Source of the DNA: Brachyspira murdochii DSM 12563
GTDB taxonomy: Bacteria; Spirochaetota; Brachyspiria; Brachyspirales; Brachyspiraceae
Assembly (NCBI RefSeq): GCF_000092845.1
Contig: NC_014150.1
Location: 558,001 to 622,000, forward strand
DNA: 64,000 bases
Reading direction: 5' to 3'
The notes beneath the pieces were generated by a model. That model ran no database searches. It was given only the letters and a program-made list of their open reading frames with translations, and had not been told where the DNA came from. Numbering within the stretch: position 1 is the first letter of the stretch; each line of letters opens with the position of its first letter. Shown piece after piece: positions 17,346 through 27,044 of this stretch. The translations under genes and the position numbers were made by a program.

Positions 17346-18095
17346 CTATCTTACAGCACCATATTTAATTAAAATCTCTGCCATTTTATAATTTTTATTT
17401 TCTTCTGCCATAGTTAAAGCGGTTTTATTATAATTATTTCTTTTATTTACATCTGCCCCATTTTCTATTAATATTTCAACTATATTTCTATAATCAAGTA
17501 TAGAAGCATACATCAAAGCACTATAACCATGAATATCCTGAATATTGATATCCGCTCCTAAACTAATAAAAAGATTAATCATATTAACATCAGCACTATT
17601 TAAAATATTATACATCAAAGCAGTTTTTCCGTCTAAATTCTGAGCATTAATATCTACCCCAGATTCTGCTAATAGTGTTATAATATTAGTACTGCTGTTT
17701 GCTGCATACATTAAAGCTGTAGATTTATAATTATCAGTTATATTGATATCAGCCTTATACCATATAAGCATTTGTATAATATCAAAATCCCCTAGCTTAC
17801 ATGCATATATTAAAGCAGTTTTACCGCTGTCATTTTTTATATCAGTATCGGCATTATTTTTTAATAACAATTCTAATATATAAATATTTTTATTAAATAC
17901 AGAATGCATTAAAGGAGTAACACCGTATTTATCTCTCACATTAACATCAACATCTTTTCTGTTAAGTATATTTCTAACCGAAACAGTATCCGAAGTTTCA
18001 GCTGCAATTAGTAAATCATTTTCATTTTGGGTAAATGAAAAAATATTAAAGTATATACCAATAAATAAAGCTGTTACAATTAATAAGCACTTCAT
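17346..18095 (-). CDS. exported ankyrin-repeat protein
   Basis: The 249-aa product has a short signal peptide (MKCLLIVTALFIGIYFNIFS) and about six ankyrin repeats of the N/D-K-x-G-x-T-A/P-L-M-Y-A type. Examples are YGVTPLMHSVFNK, SGKTALIYACKLG, DGKTALMYNILN and HGYSALMYASILD. The last repeat ends the protein and no other domain is seen. It lacks the long insertion found in the two large ankyrin proteins at 19967 and 22671. Likely periplasmic or extracellular protein binder. Confidence 0.85.
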   Translation of the reverse strand: MKCLLIVTALFIGIYFNIFSFTQNENDLLIAAETSDTVSVRNILNRKDVDVNVRDKYGVTPLMHSVFNKNIYILELLLKNNADTDIKNDSGKTALIYACKLGDFDIIQMLIWYKADINITDNYKSTALMYAANSSTNIITLLAESGVDINAQNLDGKTALMYNILNSADVNMINLFISLGADINIQDIHGYSALMYASILDYRNIVEILIENGADVNKRNNYNKTALTMAEENKNYKMAEILIKYGAVR

Positions 18096-18184
18096 AATTT
18101 ATATTATCAACAAAATTTATATATAACAATTTTATTATTAAATAAAAATATATCAAGGAGAAATAATGTTTAGAAGCAAATAAA

Positions 18185-18233
18185 AATAAAAAAGGCTTAA
18201 ATTATGCATATATAAATACGCATAATCAAGCCT
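18185..18233 (-). terminator. rho-independent terminator of the OYE gene
   Basis: Long hairpin with AGGCTT/AAGCCT at the base (18193-18198 / 18228-18233) and ATTATGC/GCATAAT inside. On the minus strand a T-rich run follows, interrupted once. It lies about 27 bases after the gene's stop. Confidence 0.8.
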
Positions 18234-18259
18234 CAAAAAATATTTAATTACATATTATT

Positions 18260-19294
18260 TTATCTTTTAGCCATTTCATATTGTTTAGGGAATGGAACAT
18301 CAATACCTAAAGTTCTAGCAGCCTGTAATGCCCAGTAAGGATTTCTTAAAATCTCTCTTCCAATATATACAGCATCAGCAGCACCGTTTCTTACTATCAT
18401 ATTAGCCATTTTAGCATCAGTTAGAAGTCCTCCGCCTATACAAGGAACTTTCATATATTGTTTTAACTCTCTGCAGAAAGGTATTTGATAGCCTTCATAA
18501 GGTATGATTTTACCGTCAGCAGTAACAGCTCCTGTACTAACATTGATAGAATCAAATAATCCTTGTTCTTCTAATGGTTTTAACATATCAACAAAATCTT
18601 TTACTGTGTTTCCGCCTTCTTTCCAGTCATAAGAAGATATTCTTATTTGTATAGGATAATCTTTTCCTACAGCTTCTTTTCCTTTTCTTAAAATCTCTTC
18701 TAAAATTTTAGCTCTGTTTTTTCCGTATTCATCAGTTCTTTTATTTGATAATGGCGATAAGAAAGTAGAAACTAAATAACCATGAGCAGCATGAACTTCA
18801 ACCATATCAAAACCAGCTTTTTTAGCTCTTACGAATGCTTTAACAAATGCATCAACAACTTCATTAATATCATCTTTAGTCATTTCAACAGGTGTTTTAA
18901 ATTGATCGCTAAATGCTATAGCACTAGGAGCATATATTTTATCAACTTTCAAAGAATCACATTTTCTTCCAGCATGATTAATCTGTATTGCAGCAGTAGC
19001 TCCATTATCTTTAATAGCTTTAACAAGTTTGCTTAAACCGTCAATATATTTATCGTCCCAAATGCCTAAATCATTGTCAGTAATATAGCTCGCAGTGGAA
19101 AACACTCCTGTAGCTTCAACAATAATAAGTCCTGTTCCGCCTATAGCCCTTGTAGAATAATGCTGAATATGCCAATCGTTAACGTATCCGTCTTCTGCAC
19201 TGTACATACACATTGGAGGCATTACTACACGGTTCTTTATTTCAAGATTACCTATTTTTAAAGGTGTAAAAAGATTACTTTTTTCTGGTTTCAT
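18260..19294 (-). CDS. namA: NADPH-dependent flavin oxidoreductase, old yellow enzyme family (YqjM type)
   Basis: A 344-aa TIM-barrel FMN enzyme of the old-yellow-enzyme family. Landmarks are IKNRVVMPPMCMYS (FMN site with Cys about 28), QINHAGRK, HAAHGYLVSTFLSP near 168-181 (the substrate-binding His pair), and IGREILRNPYW near the end. YqjM-like members reduce activated C=C bonds of enones and nitro compounds, often in electrophile stress. The gene is single and sits behind a promoter overlapped by a 16-bp palindrome, so it is probably controlled by a repressor that is not encoded next to it. Confidence 0.85.
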   Translation of the reverse strand: MKPEKSNLFTPLKIGNLEIKNRVVMPPMCMYSAEDGYVNDWHIQHYSTRAIGGTGLIIVEATGVFSTASYITDNDLGIWDDKYIDGLSKLVKAIKDNGATAAIQINHAGRKCDSLKVDKIYAPSAIAFSDQFKTPVEMTKDDINEVVDAFVKAFVRAKKAGFDMVEVHAAHGYLVSTFLSPLSNKRTDEYGKNRAKILEEILRKGKEAVGKDYPIQIRISSYDWKEGGNTVKDFVDMLKPLEEQGLFDSINVSTGAVTADGKIIPYEGYQIPFCRELKQYMKVPCIGGGLLTDAKMANMIVRNGAADAVYIGREILRNPYWALQAARTLGIDVPFPKQYEMAKR

Positions 19295-19335
19295 AAAATA
19301 ACTCCTTTATAAAAAATTAAATATTAAACATTCTT

Positions 19336-19351
19336 TATATAGTACTATATA
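19336..19351. promoter_or_regulatory. 16-bp palindromic operator candidate before the OYE gene
   Basis: TATATAGTACTATATA is a perfect palindrome. It starts at the last base of the -10 box and spans the expected transcription start, the normal place for a repressor to act. Confidence 0.5.
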
Positions 19352-19379
19352 GTATATAACAATTTTTTTAATATTTCAA
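19351..19379 (-). promoter_or_regulatory. promoter of the OYE gene
   Basis: On the minus strand TTGAAA (19379-19374), 17-base spacer, TATACT (19356-19351). Confidence 0.65.
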
Positions 19380-19528
19380 TTTCACAATATAATTAATTTA
19401 AATATCCTTATAAAATAATTATATGTGAATATCAAAAAAATCAATATATATAATACAAATTATACGTTTATTTGTGAAAAAGATATAAGAATTATTGTTA
19501 AATTAACAAAAATATACTAATAAAAATA

Positions 19529-19843
19529 CTATTCCTTTTTTTCAACCCACTTAATAGTATATCTATCAAAAGATTTACTTCTGTCAGCAAGCCATATAGT
19601 ATCTTTCTTTACTTTAGCTGTTACAGTAATATTTTGTCCGACATACTTAGCATATTCATCAAAAAATTTTTTATCAAAATAATAATCTCGCTCTTCAGTG
19701 CTTATAACAATATCAGGAAACATAGAAGTTCCAACCATTCTAACAGTACCTGTAATATCTTCTTTTTTAGCAAAAATTAAAAAGAAAAAAATACACATAC
19801 CAATATAAGAATATTTTATCATATTTTTATAAATTGTTTTCAT
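19529..19843 (-). CDS. small exported protein, OB-fold-like
   Basis: The ATG at 19843 (104 aa) is chosen because GGGGA lies just upstream and a signal-like segment (MIKYSYIGMCIFFFLIFA) follows. An upstream ATG at 19888 would add 15 residues. The mature part is about 80 residues of beta-rich sequence (ITGTVRMVG, QNITVTAKVKK, TIKWVEKKE), suggesting a small OB-like barrel. No family is recognised. It stands alone in a low-density region. Confidence 0.55.
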   Translation of the reverse strand: MKTIYKNMIKYSYIGMCIFFFLIFAKKEDITGTVRMVGTSMFPDIVISTEERDYYFDKKFFDEYAKYVGQNITVTAKVKKDTIWLADRSKSFDRYTIKWVEKKE

Positions 19844-19966
19844 TAGTTCCCCATTTTCATAAATTAATATTTTTTTATATTCCAGCATTTACAAAACAAT
19901 TATGTATTTAAATATATAATAATCATATTTATCTTAAATCCGCCAATATAAAATAAATAAATTATT

Positions 19967-22573
19967 CTATCCAGCAATATCAGCAGGGGTTAATCCTTCA
20001 TTATTTCTCATGTCAGTTTTTGCCCCTCTTTGAACAAGCAAGTTAATAGTAGAAGAGTATCCCTTTTCACAGGCACAATGCAAAGGAGTATTGCCCTCAT
20101 TATCTTTGGCATTAATACTTAAAAATGTATTAGATAAATAATATGATATAGCTTCATCATTCCCATACAAAGCAGAAAAATGCATAACTGTTCTTCCGCT
20201 TAAAGATTTTTCTCTTGTAAGAGAAGGATCTTTTGTGAGTAAAAAGTGTATCATATTAGCATCAGAAAATGCCGAAGCATAAAATAAACTGCAGTATCCG
20301 TTATAATCTTTTTTCTTTGTGTCAGCCCCATTTTCTATAAGAAGATTTACAGCATTAGTATTGCCTTTATATACAGCATACTGTAAAGGAGTTGTGCCAT
20401 TAAATAATACTTCTCCGCTGAAATTCTTTCCTTTTACAGAATATATATTAGTATAATTATTAAGAGGCATTTCTATATCTATAATATTACTATAACTTAA
20501 AAGTGCCTTAATAGCTTCTAATTTATCATAATTAATGGCATAAAGTAAAGGAGTAAAACCTTCTTCATTTCTTGAATTTATATCTATGCCATTTGAAATA
20601 GCTTTAAGCATATCCTCAATATTACCATTATATATAGCATCAAAAAGAGGCTTGCTTGCTTCATATATATGAGAATAATCATCATCTGCATCAGGCTCTA
20701 CATAATCATCATCATTCTTATCATCAATAGTTTTATCATCACTGTACTCGTATATCAAATCATCAGAAAAAATATTAGCTGGTACTGCTTTAACTTCATC
20801 AAATGTATTATTGTAGGGCATATTATTATATGAATTAGTTAATATATTATTATTTGTATTATCTATATTATTTAAATTGGTATTACCATATAAATCATTA
20901 TTTGATTTAGCATCATTTAATTTTTCATTAGTATAAAAATTACTATAATAAACATTATTTGTACTAATATTATTTGTATTTATATTATTACTAATAATAC
21001 TTTCTATACTTTCAACACCATCACCATAAAGTAAATCAGAAGCAGTTTTTCCATCATAATTTTTTATAGTATAATCAGCACCTTTTAATAGTAAAAATCT
21101 GTATGTATTAGTATTATGATTTTTTACAGCCAAATGCAAAGGAGTATTACCATCAATATTTTGTACATTTATATTTATAGGAGTTCTATTCATAAGGGCC
21201 GTCAAAGTATTAGTATTTCCTAATAATGCTGCATTATGTAAAGGAGTATCACCATATATATCAACAACTCTGTAAGAATTGCTGCTGTAATTTAGAAGCG
21301 TATCAATAACTTCTGCACTTCCATAACTTGCTGCATACATTAAAGCATTATTTCCTAAACTGTCTTTTCTGTTTATATCGGCACCAAGCTTTAAAAGAGT
21401 ATTTATAATATTAGTATTACCTTTAAATATAGAATACTGCAAAGGGCTTGCATTATACAAATATACATACCCTGTAAACTCTGCTCTGCTTTCATTAAAA
21501 TATAAATCATCTCTTGGTATAAAACTAGTTTCTATATTAATAATATTTGTATTATCAATTCTATATTTTAAAAGTTCATTAACCATATCATCTTTGCCAA
21601 GATGTATAGCATAAGTAAGAGGAGTTTCATAAGCTATAATTACAGAGTTCATATTAAAATTAGAATACATCATTATATTTCTTAAAGCATTAGTATCTGA
21701 TTCCTGAATAGTTCTAATAATATACATATTTTCTTCATAAGTATTTGTAAATGAATTATTATTTTCTTCATTGTTATCAGTACCTAAATCAACAGCAGAG
21801 CTTCCTCCAGATAAAATATATTCAGGCTTTACTCCATAATTATCTCCTATATCTTTATTAGCACCAAGTTTAATAAGAAGATTATATGCCTCTCTTTTTC
21901 CATGGTAAGCAGCATAATACAAAGCAGTACATCCGTTTAAATCTCTGTCATTAATATTCATATCAACATTTTTAATTAAAAAATTAATAGTCTCTAAATT
22001 ATTGAGAGATGCAGCATAATGAAGCCCGTTAATATTACTATTAAGAGTTTTATCGTTTACTAAAGTTCTGTCTTTTACAAGAAGCATTCTTATAATATTT
22101 CCGTCTCCAAAACCGCATGCATATAAAAATACAGAAGTTCCTTCATTATCTTTAGCCTTAACATTAGCATTTTTATCAATTAGCTGTTTAACTATTCTCG
22201 AATTTCCTTTAAATATAGCAAACATTAAAGGAGTAGCTCCTCCTATATTAAAGCTATCACCTTCATATCTATTTATGTACGGATAATCTGCAAAATCGTC
22301 TGGAAGTTTATACTCAATATTAACTTCGCTGTACTCAAGCAATACTCTTACAGCTCTTTCATTACCGCATTCAATAGCATACAAAAGCGGAGTTAATCCC
22401 ATTTCATTTGTAGCATTTAAATCAATCTTATATCTTAAAAGATTTTTTAATTGTGATTCATATTTATTTTCTTTTACAGCATTAAAAAACTCCTCTTCTT
22501 TTTGAGTTAATGCAAATATATTAAAACTAATAGTAAAAAGTAATATAATAAATAAAAATCCGTTTTTAATCAT
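19967..22573 (-). CDS. large exported ankyrin-repeat protein with three repeat modules
   Basis: The 868-aa product has a signal peptide (FLFIILLFTISFNIFA) and three ankyrin modules of about 200-230 residues (roughly 30-260, 300-530, 640-868). In each module the second repeat is split by an extra loop ending in GGATPLMFAIFKGN or an equivalent. An Asn-rich low-complexity linker of about 100 residues, including an acidic patch (PDADDDY), separates the second and third modules. No enzyme domain is present. It follows the 461-aa ankyrin gene by 98 bases and is the last gene of the tyrS-lptD-ankyrin run. Confidence 0.85.
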   Translation of the reverse strand: MIKNGFLFIILLFTISFNIFALTQKEEEFFNAVKENKYESQLKNLLRYKIDLNATNEMGLTPLLYAIECGNERAVRVLLEYSEVNIEYKLPDDFADYPYINRYEGDSFNIGGATPLMFAIFKGNSRIVKQLIDKNANVKAKDNEGTSVFLYACGFGDGNIIRMLLVKDRTLVNDKTLNSNINGLHYAASLNNLETINFLIKNVDMNINDRDLNGCTALYYAAYHGKREAYNLLIKLGANKDIGDNYGVKPEYILSGGSSAVDLGTDNNEENNNSFTNTYEENMYIIRTIQESDTNALRNIMMYSNFNMNSVIIAYETPLTYAIHLGKDDMVNELLKYRIDNTNIINIETSFIPRDDLYFNESRAEFTGYVYLYNASPLQYSIFKGNTNIINTLLKLGADINRKDSLGNNALMYAASYGSAEVIDTLLNYSSNSYRVVDIYGDTPLHNAALLGNTNTLTALMNRTPININVQNIDGNTPLHLAVKNHNTNTYRFLLLKGADYTIKNYDGKTASDLLYGDGVESIESIISNNINTNNISTNNVYYSNFYTNEKLNDAKSNNDLYGNTNLNNIDNTNNNILTNSYNNMPYNNTFDEVKAVPANIFSDDLIYEYSDDKTIDDKNDDDYVEPDADDDYSHIYEASKPLFDAIYNGNIEDMLKAISNGIDINSRNEEGFTPLLYAINYDKLEAIKALLSYSNIIDIEMPLNNYTNIYSVKGKNFSGEVLFNGTTPLQYAVYKGNTNAVNLLIENGADTKKKDYNGYCSLFYASAFSDANMIHFLLTKDPSLTREKSLSGRTVMHFSALYGNDEAISYYLSNTFLSINAKDNEGNTPLHCACEKGYSSTINLLVQRGAKTDMRNNEGLTPADIAG

Positions 22574-22670
22574 AATAAAAATTTCCTAATATATTTATTT
22601 TAATAAGTAAACATAATATTAAAAATTATATAATAATAATTAATTAATGCAATATAACAAAATTGATAAT

Positions 22671-24056
22671 TTACTGTAAAACATCAGCAGGCTTTAATCC
22701 CTCATTATTTGCTATGTTTTTATCAGCACCTAATCTTAATAGAAGATTATAAGCATCTTTTTTATTGTTTGCAGCAGCATAATAAAGAGCAGTCCAGCCG
22801 TCATCATCTTTAGCATTAATGTCCACTTTCAGACGGCTTACCAAATAATTAATATTCTCCAAATTATCATAAACTACAGCCATATGAAGTGCTGTAACAT
22901 TATTTTTTGTTCTGCTATTAACAAGATTTTTATTTTTAGAAACGATACTCCTTAATATAGAAGTGTTTCCAAAGGCAGCGGCATATAAAAAAGTACTCCA
23001 GCCCTCCTCATCTACAGCATTAACATCGGCACCCTTTCTTATGAGAGCATTTACTATTTTACTGCTGCCGTTACTTTTAAATATAGCATAAATAAGCGGG
23101 GTAGCTTTACCTATATATACAGCATCATTTGAATTATCACCCAAATGAGTAAAATAACCCTCTGGAAGTTTAGATTCCAAATTAATATTTCTATTTGCAA
23201 TAAGAGTATTCACAGAATCTATACTATTATTTTTTATAGCCAAATGCAAAGCACTTAAACCATATCCGTCTTTAGCATTAATATTTGCACCTCTGTTTAT
23301 AAGAGTTCTAATTGTTCTATAATCATCAATTTCTATAGCTTTAAATAACTCAATATCAATATCTCTAAGCTCATTATTTTCTTCTTCTATTGTTCTAGTT
23401 AAAACAGTTTCTGGAAGAATATTATTATTATCAGCAATAGTACTGTCAGCACCAAGTATTATAAGCAAATTATATGCCTCTATGCTTTTAGAATGAGCTG
23501 CATAATAAAGTGGAGTCCAGCCGTCAATATCTCTTGCATTAATATCTATATTAGAATTGGTGCATAAATACATTATAGCTTCAAGATTATTATAACCGCT
23601 TGCAGCATGAAGCGGAGTAACATTAAACTCAGTTTTTGTATCAAGTAAAGTACTGTCCTTTTCTGCCAAGAGTGACAATGTGTACAAATCTGAAAAAGCT
23701 GCTGCATACATTATACTATTCCAAGTTTTAAAATCTTTTACACACAAATCTGCACCATTTTCTATTAAAAATTCTGTTATATATCTGTTATTTTTATATA
23801 TAGAATACAGCAAAGGAGTAGCCCCTCCCAAATTATCCTCATAATTATCAGGAAGTCTTGTATTAATATCGGCATTATTACTTATAATTGTTTTTATATA
23901 TTCCAAATCATTATTATCAATAGCATCATAAAGATTATCATATTCTATAGTGTTTAAAACTTCATAATCTTTAATATTATCAATATCTTGTCCATAAATA
24001 AATATACTAAAAACAAATAAAATAATTAAAATATTTTTCATAATAATAACTCTCAA
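22671..24056 (-). CDS. exported ankyrin-repeat protein with two repeat modules
   Basis: The 461-aa product has a signal peptide; ATG 24041 (MKNILIILFVFSIFIYG) is a likely alternative start, five codons after ATG 24056. Two ankyrin modules of about 220 residues follow, each with the split second repeat (LPDNYEDNLGGATPLLYSIYKNN; LPEGYFTHLGDNSND...). Each ends in the same GWTALYYAAANNKKDAYNLL and LGADKNIANNEGLKP pattern. The two modules are clear duplicates of each other and of those in the 868-aa neighbour. The gene starts 36 bases after lptD, so it is probably co-transcribed. Confidence 0.85.
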   Translation of the reverse strand: MRVIIMKNILIILFVFSIFIYGQDIDNIKDYEVLNTIEYDNLYDAIDNNDLEYIKTIISNNADINTRLPDNYEDNLGGATPLLYSIYKNNRYITEFLIENGADLCVKDFKTWNSIMYAAAFSDLYTLSLLAEKDSTLLDTKTEFNVTPLHAASGYNNLEAIMYLCTNSNIDINARDIDGWTPLYYAAHSKSIEAYNLLIILGADSTIADNNNILPETVLTRTIEEENNELRDIDIELFKAIEIDDYRTIRTLINRGANINAKDGYGLSALHLAIKNNSIDSVNTLIANRNINLESKLPEGYFTHLGDNSNDAVYIGKATPLIYAIFKSNGSSKIVNALIRKGADVNAVDEEGWSTFLYAAAFGNTSILRSIVSKNKNLVNSRTKNNVTALHMAVVYDNLENINYLVSRLKVDINAKDDDGWTALYYAAANNKKDAYNLLLRLGADKNIANNEGLKPADVLQ

Positions 24057-24092
24057 TTATAAAACAATTTTTAATAATAAAAGAAAAATATA

Positions 24093-27017
24093 CTACTGAG
24101 CAGCTGCACTATCCTGTAAATCTGTAATTGTACTGTTAAGATTATATTCTTTTCTAGGAAGCCCGACATTAGGAAAGTCAGTAAGAGTAAACTCAATCCA
24201 AAACTCTTTATCCCAATAAATCCCTTTTACAGATCCTGATGTAATGTCTGAAGGAAGCGTTGAAGGTCTTACTGCAAATGTAGCAAGAATCTGCCAGCCA
24301 TCTAATTCATGCCAAATGCTTGCTTCTATCGACTTTAATTTAAATAAACTCTCTGTACGCTTTTGAGAATCTGAAAAATTAAATGAATTAATAATATCCC
24401 AAAAAGGATTAACCCAAGTTTCATTTTCTTTTTCTGCATATGACTTTATATATCTGTATGCTTTTTCATTAGCACTAGTAGTGGCTATTCTAAATCTCCA
24501 CTGATCCAAAATTTGAAGTTCTATACCAAAAGTAAATGCTGCTGTATTGTATCTGTAATTAATAAAATCATGAGTAAATGCAAATCCAAAATATAAATTG
24601 AAATCATTAATAATACCGTCAAAAAAAGGTTTTTTATTATTTTTTATTAATATCCAGTCTGTTATCTTTCCTAGAGGTATAGGAAAATGAAAATAAGAAT
24701 TAATACGATTAACTGTTAAATTAGTACCTAATAAATTTCTTGATATATCATATGATATGTAAGACTGATTATACAAAAGTCTTGCAGAAGCCCCAACTTC
24801 AGTGGTAAGCATTTTGTTAGTAGAAAACTCTACCTGATAAGTTCTAGTTTCAGAGTTGTATGTAGGGATAAAATCATAACCAGTTCTTATAGAAGATTCC
24901 AAATTAAGGTTTAAGTCTGGTATAAAAAATAAGCTATACCCAGTACCACCTAGTGTAAACTTTGTAGTAAAATTATGATTATCAAATTCACCTACCTGAG
25001 AACCAATAGCATCAGTATCTATATATTTTTCTTTAAATCTATAATTTAATGAATAAGTAGTATCCCATCTTACTGTAGGTTCAAAATAGTGCGTAAAATT
25101 ATATGGTAAAATACTATACGGCAAAAACATAGAAAAATTCATTCCAGTACCTAATCCAAAATAAGTATTATCTTTATCATAAATTAAATCTTCTGCTGTA
25201 GGATCAATACTATTTTGATATGAATACTCCATATTAAAACTAGGAACAAATCTAATAAAATCATTAGTAAAATTTCTTGATAAAGAACCGTATAAATTTA
25301 AATTATTTCTTTCAGCAAGTTTATCATTAAGCTGTTCGTCCAGCATAGGATTATTATAAAAAGCAATACCTTCAGAAGTTTTATAGTCAATAGTATGATT
25401 ATAACTGCCTCTCAAACTATAATTGAGATTAAGACCGGGAAAATAATATGAAGTTTCATCTCCGAAAACAGAACTATAACTAGCCTCAACTGAAGGCAAA
25501 ATAAGTTTATAAGGTTTAGGCATATAGTAGTCAAAATTTGTATTGACATCTACTGAAATATTTCTTACAGCCTGCAAATCCCATTCGGCACCAACTTTTA
25601 AATTAACACCATAAATGTTATTATTAACATACACTGAGTTTTCTGTATAATATTCCGGATAGCTGTCTCCTATATCCTGCAAATCACCTGTAACGGATGT
25701 AAAAAATGTTAATATATCAAATTGTCCTCTTTGATTATAAAAGTCAGATTTAAAATACAAATCGCTGTTTAAATTAAGTTTTCCTGTAATATAACTATTA
25801 ATATTTTGGCTGCTGTATAACTGAATAGTATGATCATACTGAAATTTATATCTGGGTACAAATTTACCGCCTTCGCCTGAAGCAAAATAGTTAACATATC
25901 TAGTACCATAACCTATACTAGAAGTAATATAAGAATCAAGTAAATAATACTGTCTTCCTAATGCAAACATAGCATCTAATGACAAATCCTGATACTGACT
26001 AGTATATCTTATTTCATCTCCTATAAGAAAACCCAATTTTTGATAAGCATCAAATCTTATTTTATGCTGAACCCCGTATAAATCAAATATCTTATAATTT
26101 TGAATATAAACACCTTCTCTCAAAGATTCCCCGAAAGAAGATATTATGCCAGTACCCATGTAGTTCTGCAGAAATAGAGGAAAATAAAATACAGGCTGCC
26201 TGCCCACTCTATAAACACTATTAAAAACCATCATCTTCTTGCTATCCCAAAGATAAACCCTGCTTGTTAAAAAGTCATGGGCTACTGGAGTAAGACGTGA
26301 AAAGCTTACACTGCTGTTTTCAGCAAAGAAATCCTGATCATTAAATTTTATTATACGTCCATCAACAGTAAAGCTCATAAATTTAGTACCGCCTCCAAAC
26401 AGAACACCTTTTTTATTCTCTCTGTTGAGCATAAACCACTCGCCGTTAAGAGTAGTTTCTCCAGACTCTACCTTTAAGTTTCCAGCAGCGAATACCTCTC
26501 CGGTTTTCAAACTATATACAACCTTATCTGCAGTCAATGTGTTATTATACATTCTCATAGTAACATTTCCGTATAGAGATATAAGCTCCTCATCAGCCTC
26601 TTCTATCTCATAACGTTCAGCAAAGTCTGCTCCTATAAGCTCTACCTGAGCACCTCCTCTGTTTATAGTATTTCTTGCTACTTCCCTTATCTGATCTTTA
26701 TCTCTTATAACTTCCTGTTTTATATTAACCTGTCTTTCTATAATTCTAGCTCTTAAAGTAGATTCTGTATCATAAGGATAGATCTCTATATTATTAACTC
26801 TGGCATATTCCTGAAGTACATAATATGGTGTAAAGTTTACTAAATTTATAAAGGATATAGGATTTTTTTTAGCATCAAATTTATTTATCTGCATTATTGC
26901 ACTTTCGCCCACATTATTGTTATTTACATTATTTGCAGTATCTTGATTATTAGTATCTTGGGCATACAAACATACATTAAATATAAATGTAAATAAAAGC
27001 AAAAGTAAAATCCGCAT
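24093..27017 (-). CDS. lptD: LPS-assembly outer-membrane protein LptD-like (OstA family)
   Basis: The 974-aa protein has a signal peptide (MRILLLLLFTFIFNVCLYAQ). An OstA/LptD N-domain follows at about residues 150-260, with repeats such as LYGNVTMRMYNNTLTADKVVYSLKTG and VESGETTLNGEWFML (the beta-taco strands). The remaining 700 residues are aromatic-rich outer-membrane barrel strands. In the family the protein inserts LPS or LOS into the outer leaflet. LptE is not recognised nearby, and the Cys pattern of the Escherichia protein is absent. It starts 27 bases after tyrS on the same strand. Confidence 0.8.
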   Translation of the reverse strand: MRILLLLLFTFIFNVCLYAQDTNNQDTANNVNNNNVGESAIMQINKFDAKKNPISFINLVNFTPYYVLQEYARVNNIEIYPYDTESTLRARIIERQVNIKQEVIRDKDQIREVARNTINRGGAQVELIGADFAERYEIEEADEELISLYGNVTMRMYNNTLTADKVVYSLKTGEVFAAGNLKVESGETTLNGEWFMLNRENKKGVLFGGGTKFMSFTVDGRIIKFNDQDFFAENSSVSFSRLTPVAHDFLTSRVYLWDSKKMMVFNSVYRVGRQPVFYFPLFLQNYMGTGIISSFGESLREGVYIQNYKIFDLYGVQHKIRFDAYQKLGFLIGDEIRYTSQYQDLSLDAMFALGRQYYLLDSYITSSIGYGTRYVNYFASGEGGKFVPRYKFQYDHTIQLYSSQNINSYITGKLNLNSDLYFKSDFYNQRGQFDILTFFTSVTGDLQDIGDSYPEYYTENSVYVNNNIYGVNLKVGAEWDLQAVRNISVDVNTNFDYYMPKPYKLILPSVEASYSSVFGDETSYYFPGLNLNYSLRGSYNHTIDYKTSEGIAFYNNPMLDEQLNDKLAERNNLNLYGSLSRNFTNDFIRFVPSFNMEYSYQNSIDPTAEDLIYDKDNTYFGLGTGMNFSMFLPYSILPYNFTHYFEPTVRWDTTYSLNYRFKEKYIDTDAIGSQVGEFDNHNFTTKFTLGGTGYSLFFIPDLNLNLESSIRTGYDFIPTYNSETRTYQVEFSTNKMLTTEVGASARLLYNQSYISYDISRNLLGTNLTVNRINSYFHFPIPLGKITDWILIKNNKKPFFDGIINDFNLYFGFAFTHDFINYRYNTAAFTFGIELQILDQWRFRIATTSANEKAYRYIKSYAEKENETWVNPFWDIINSFNFSDSQKRTESLFKLKSIEASIWHELDGWQILATFAVRPSTLPSDITSGSVKGIYWDKEFWIEFTLTDFPNVGLPRKEYNLNSTITDLQDSAAAQ

Positions 27018-27044
27018 TATATCCTCTAAAGTTACAGCTTTTGT

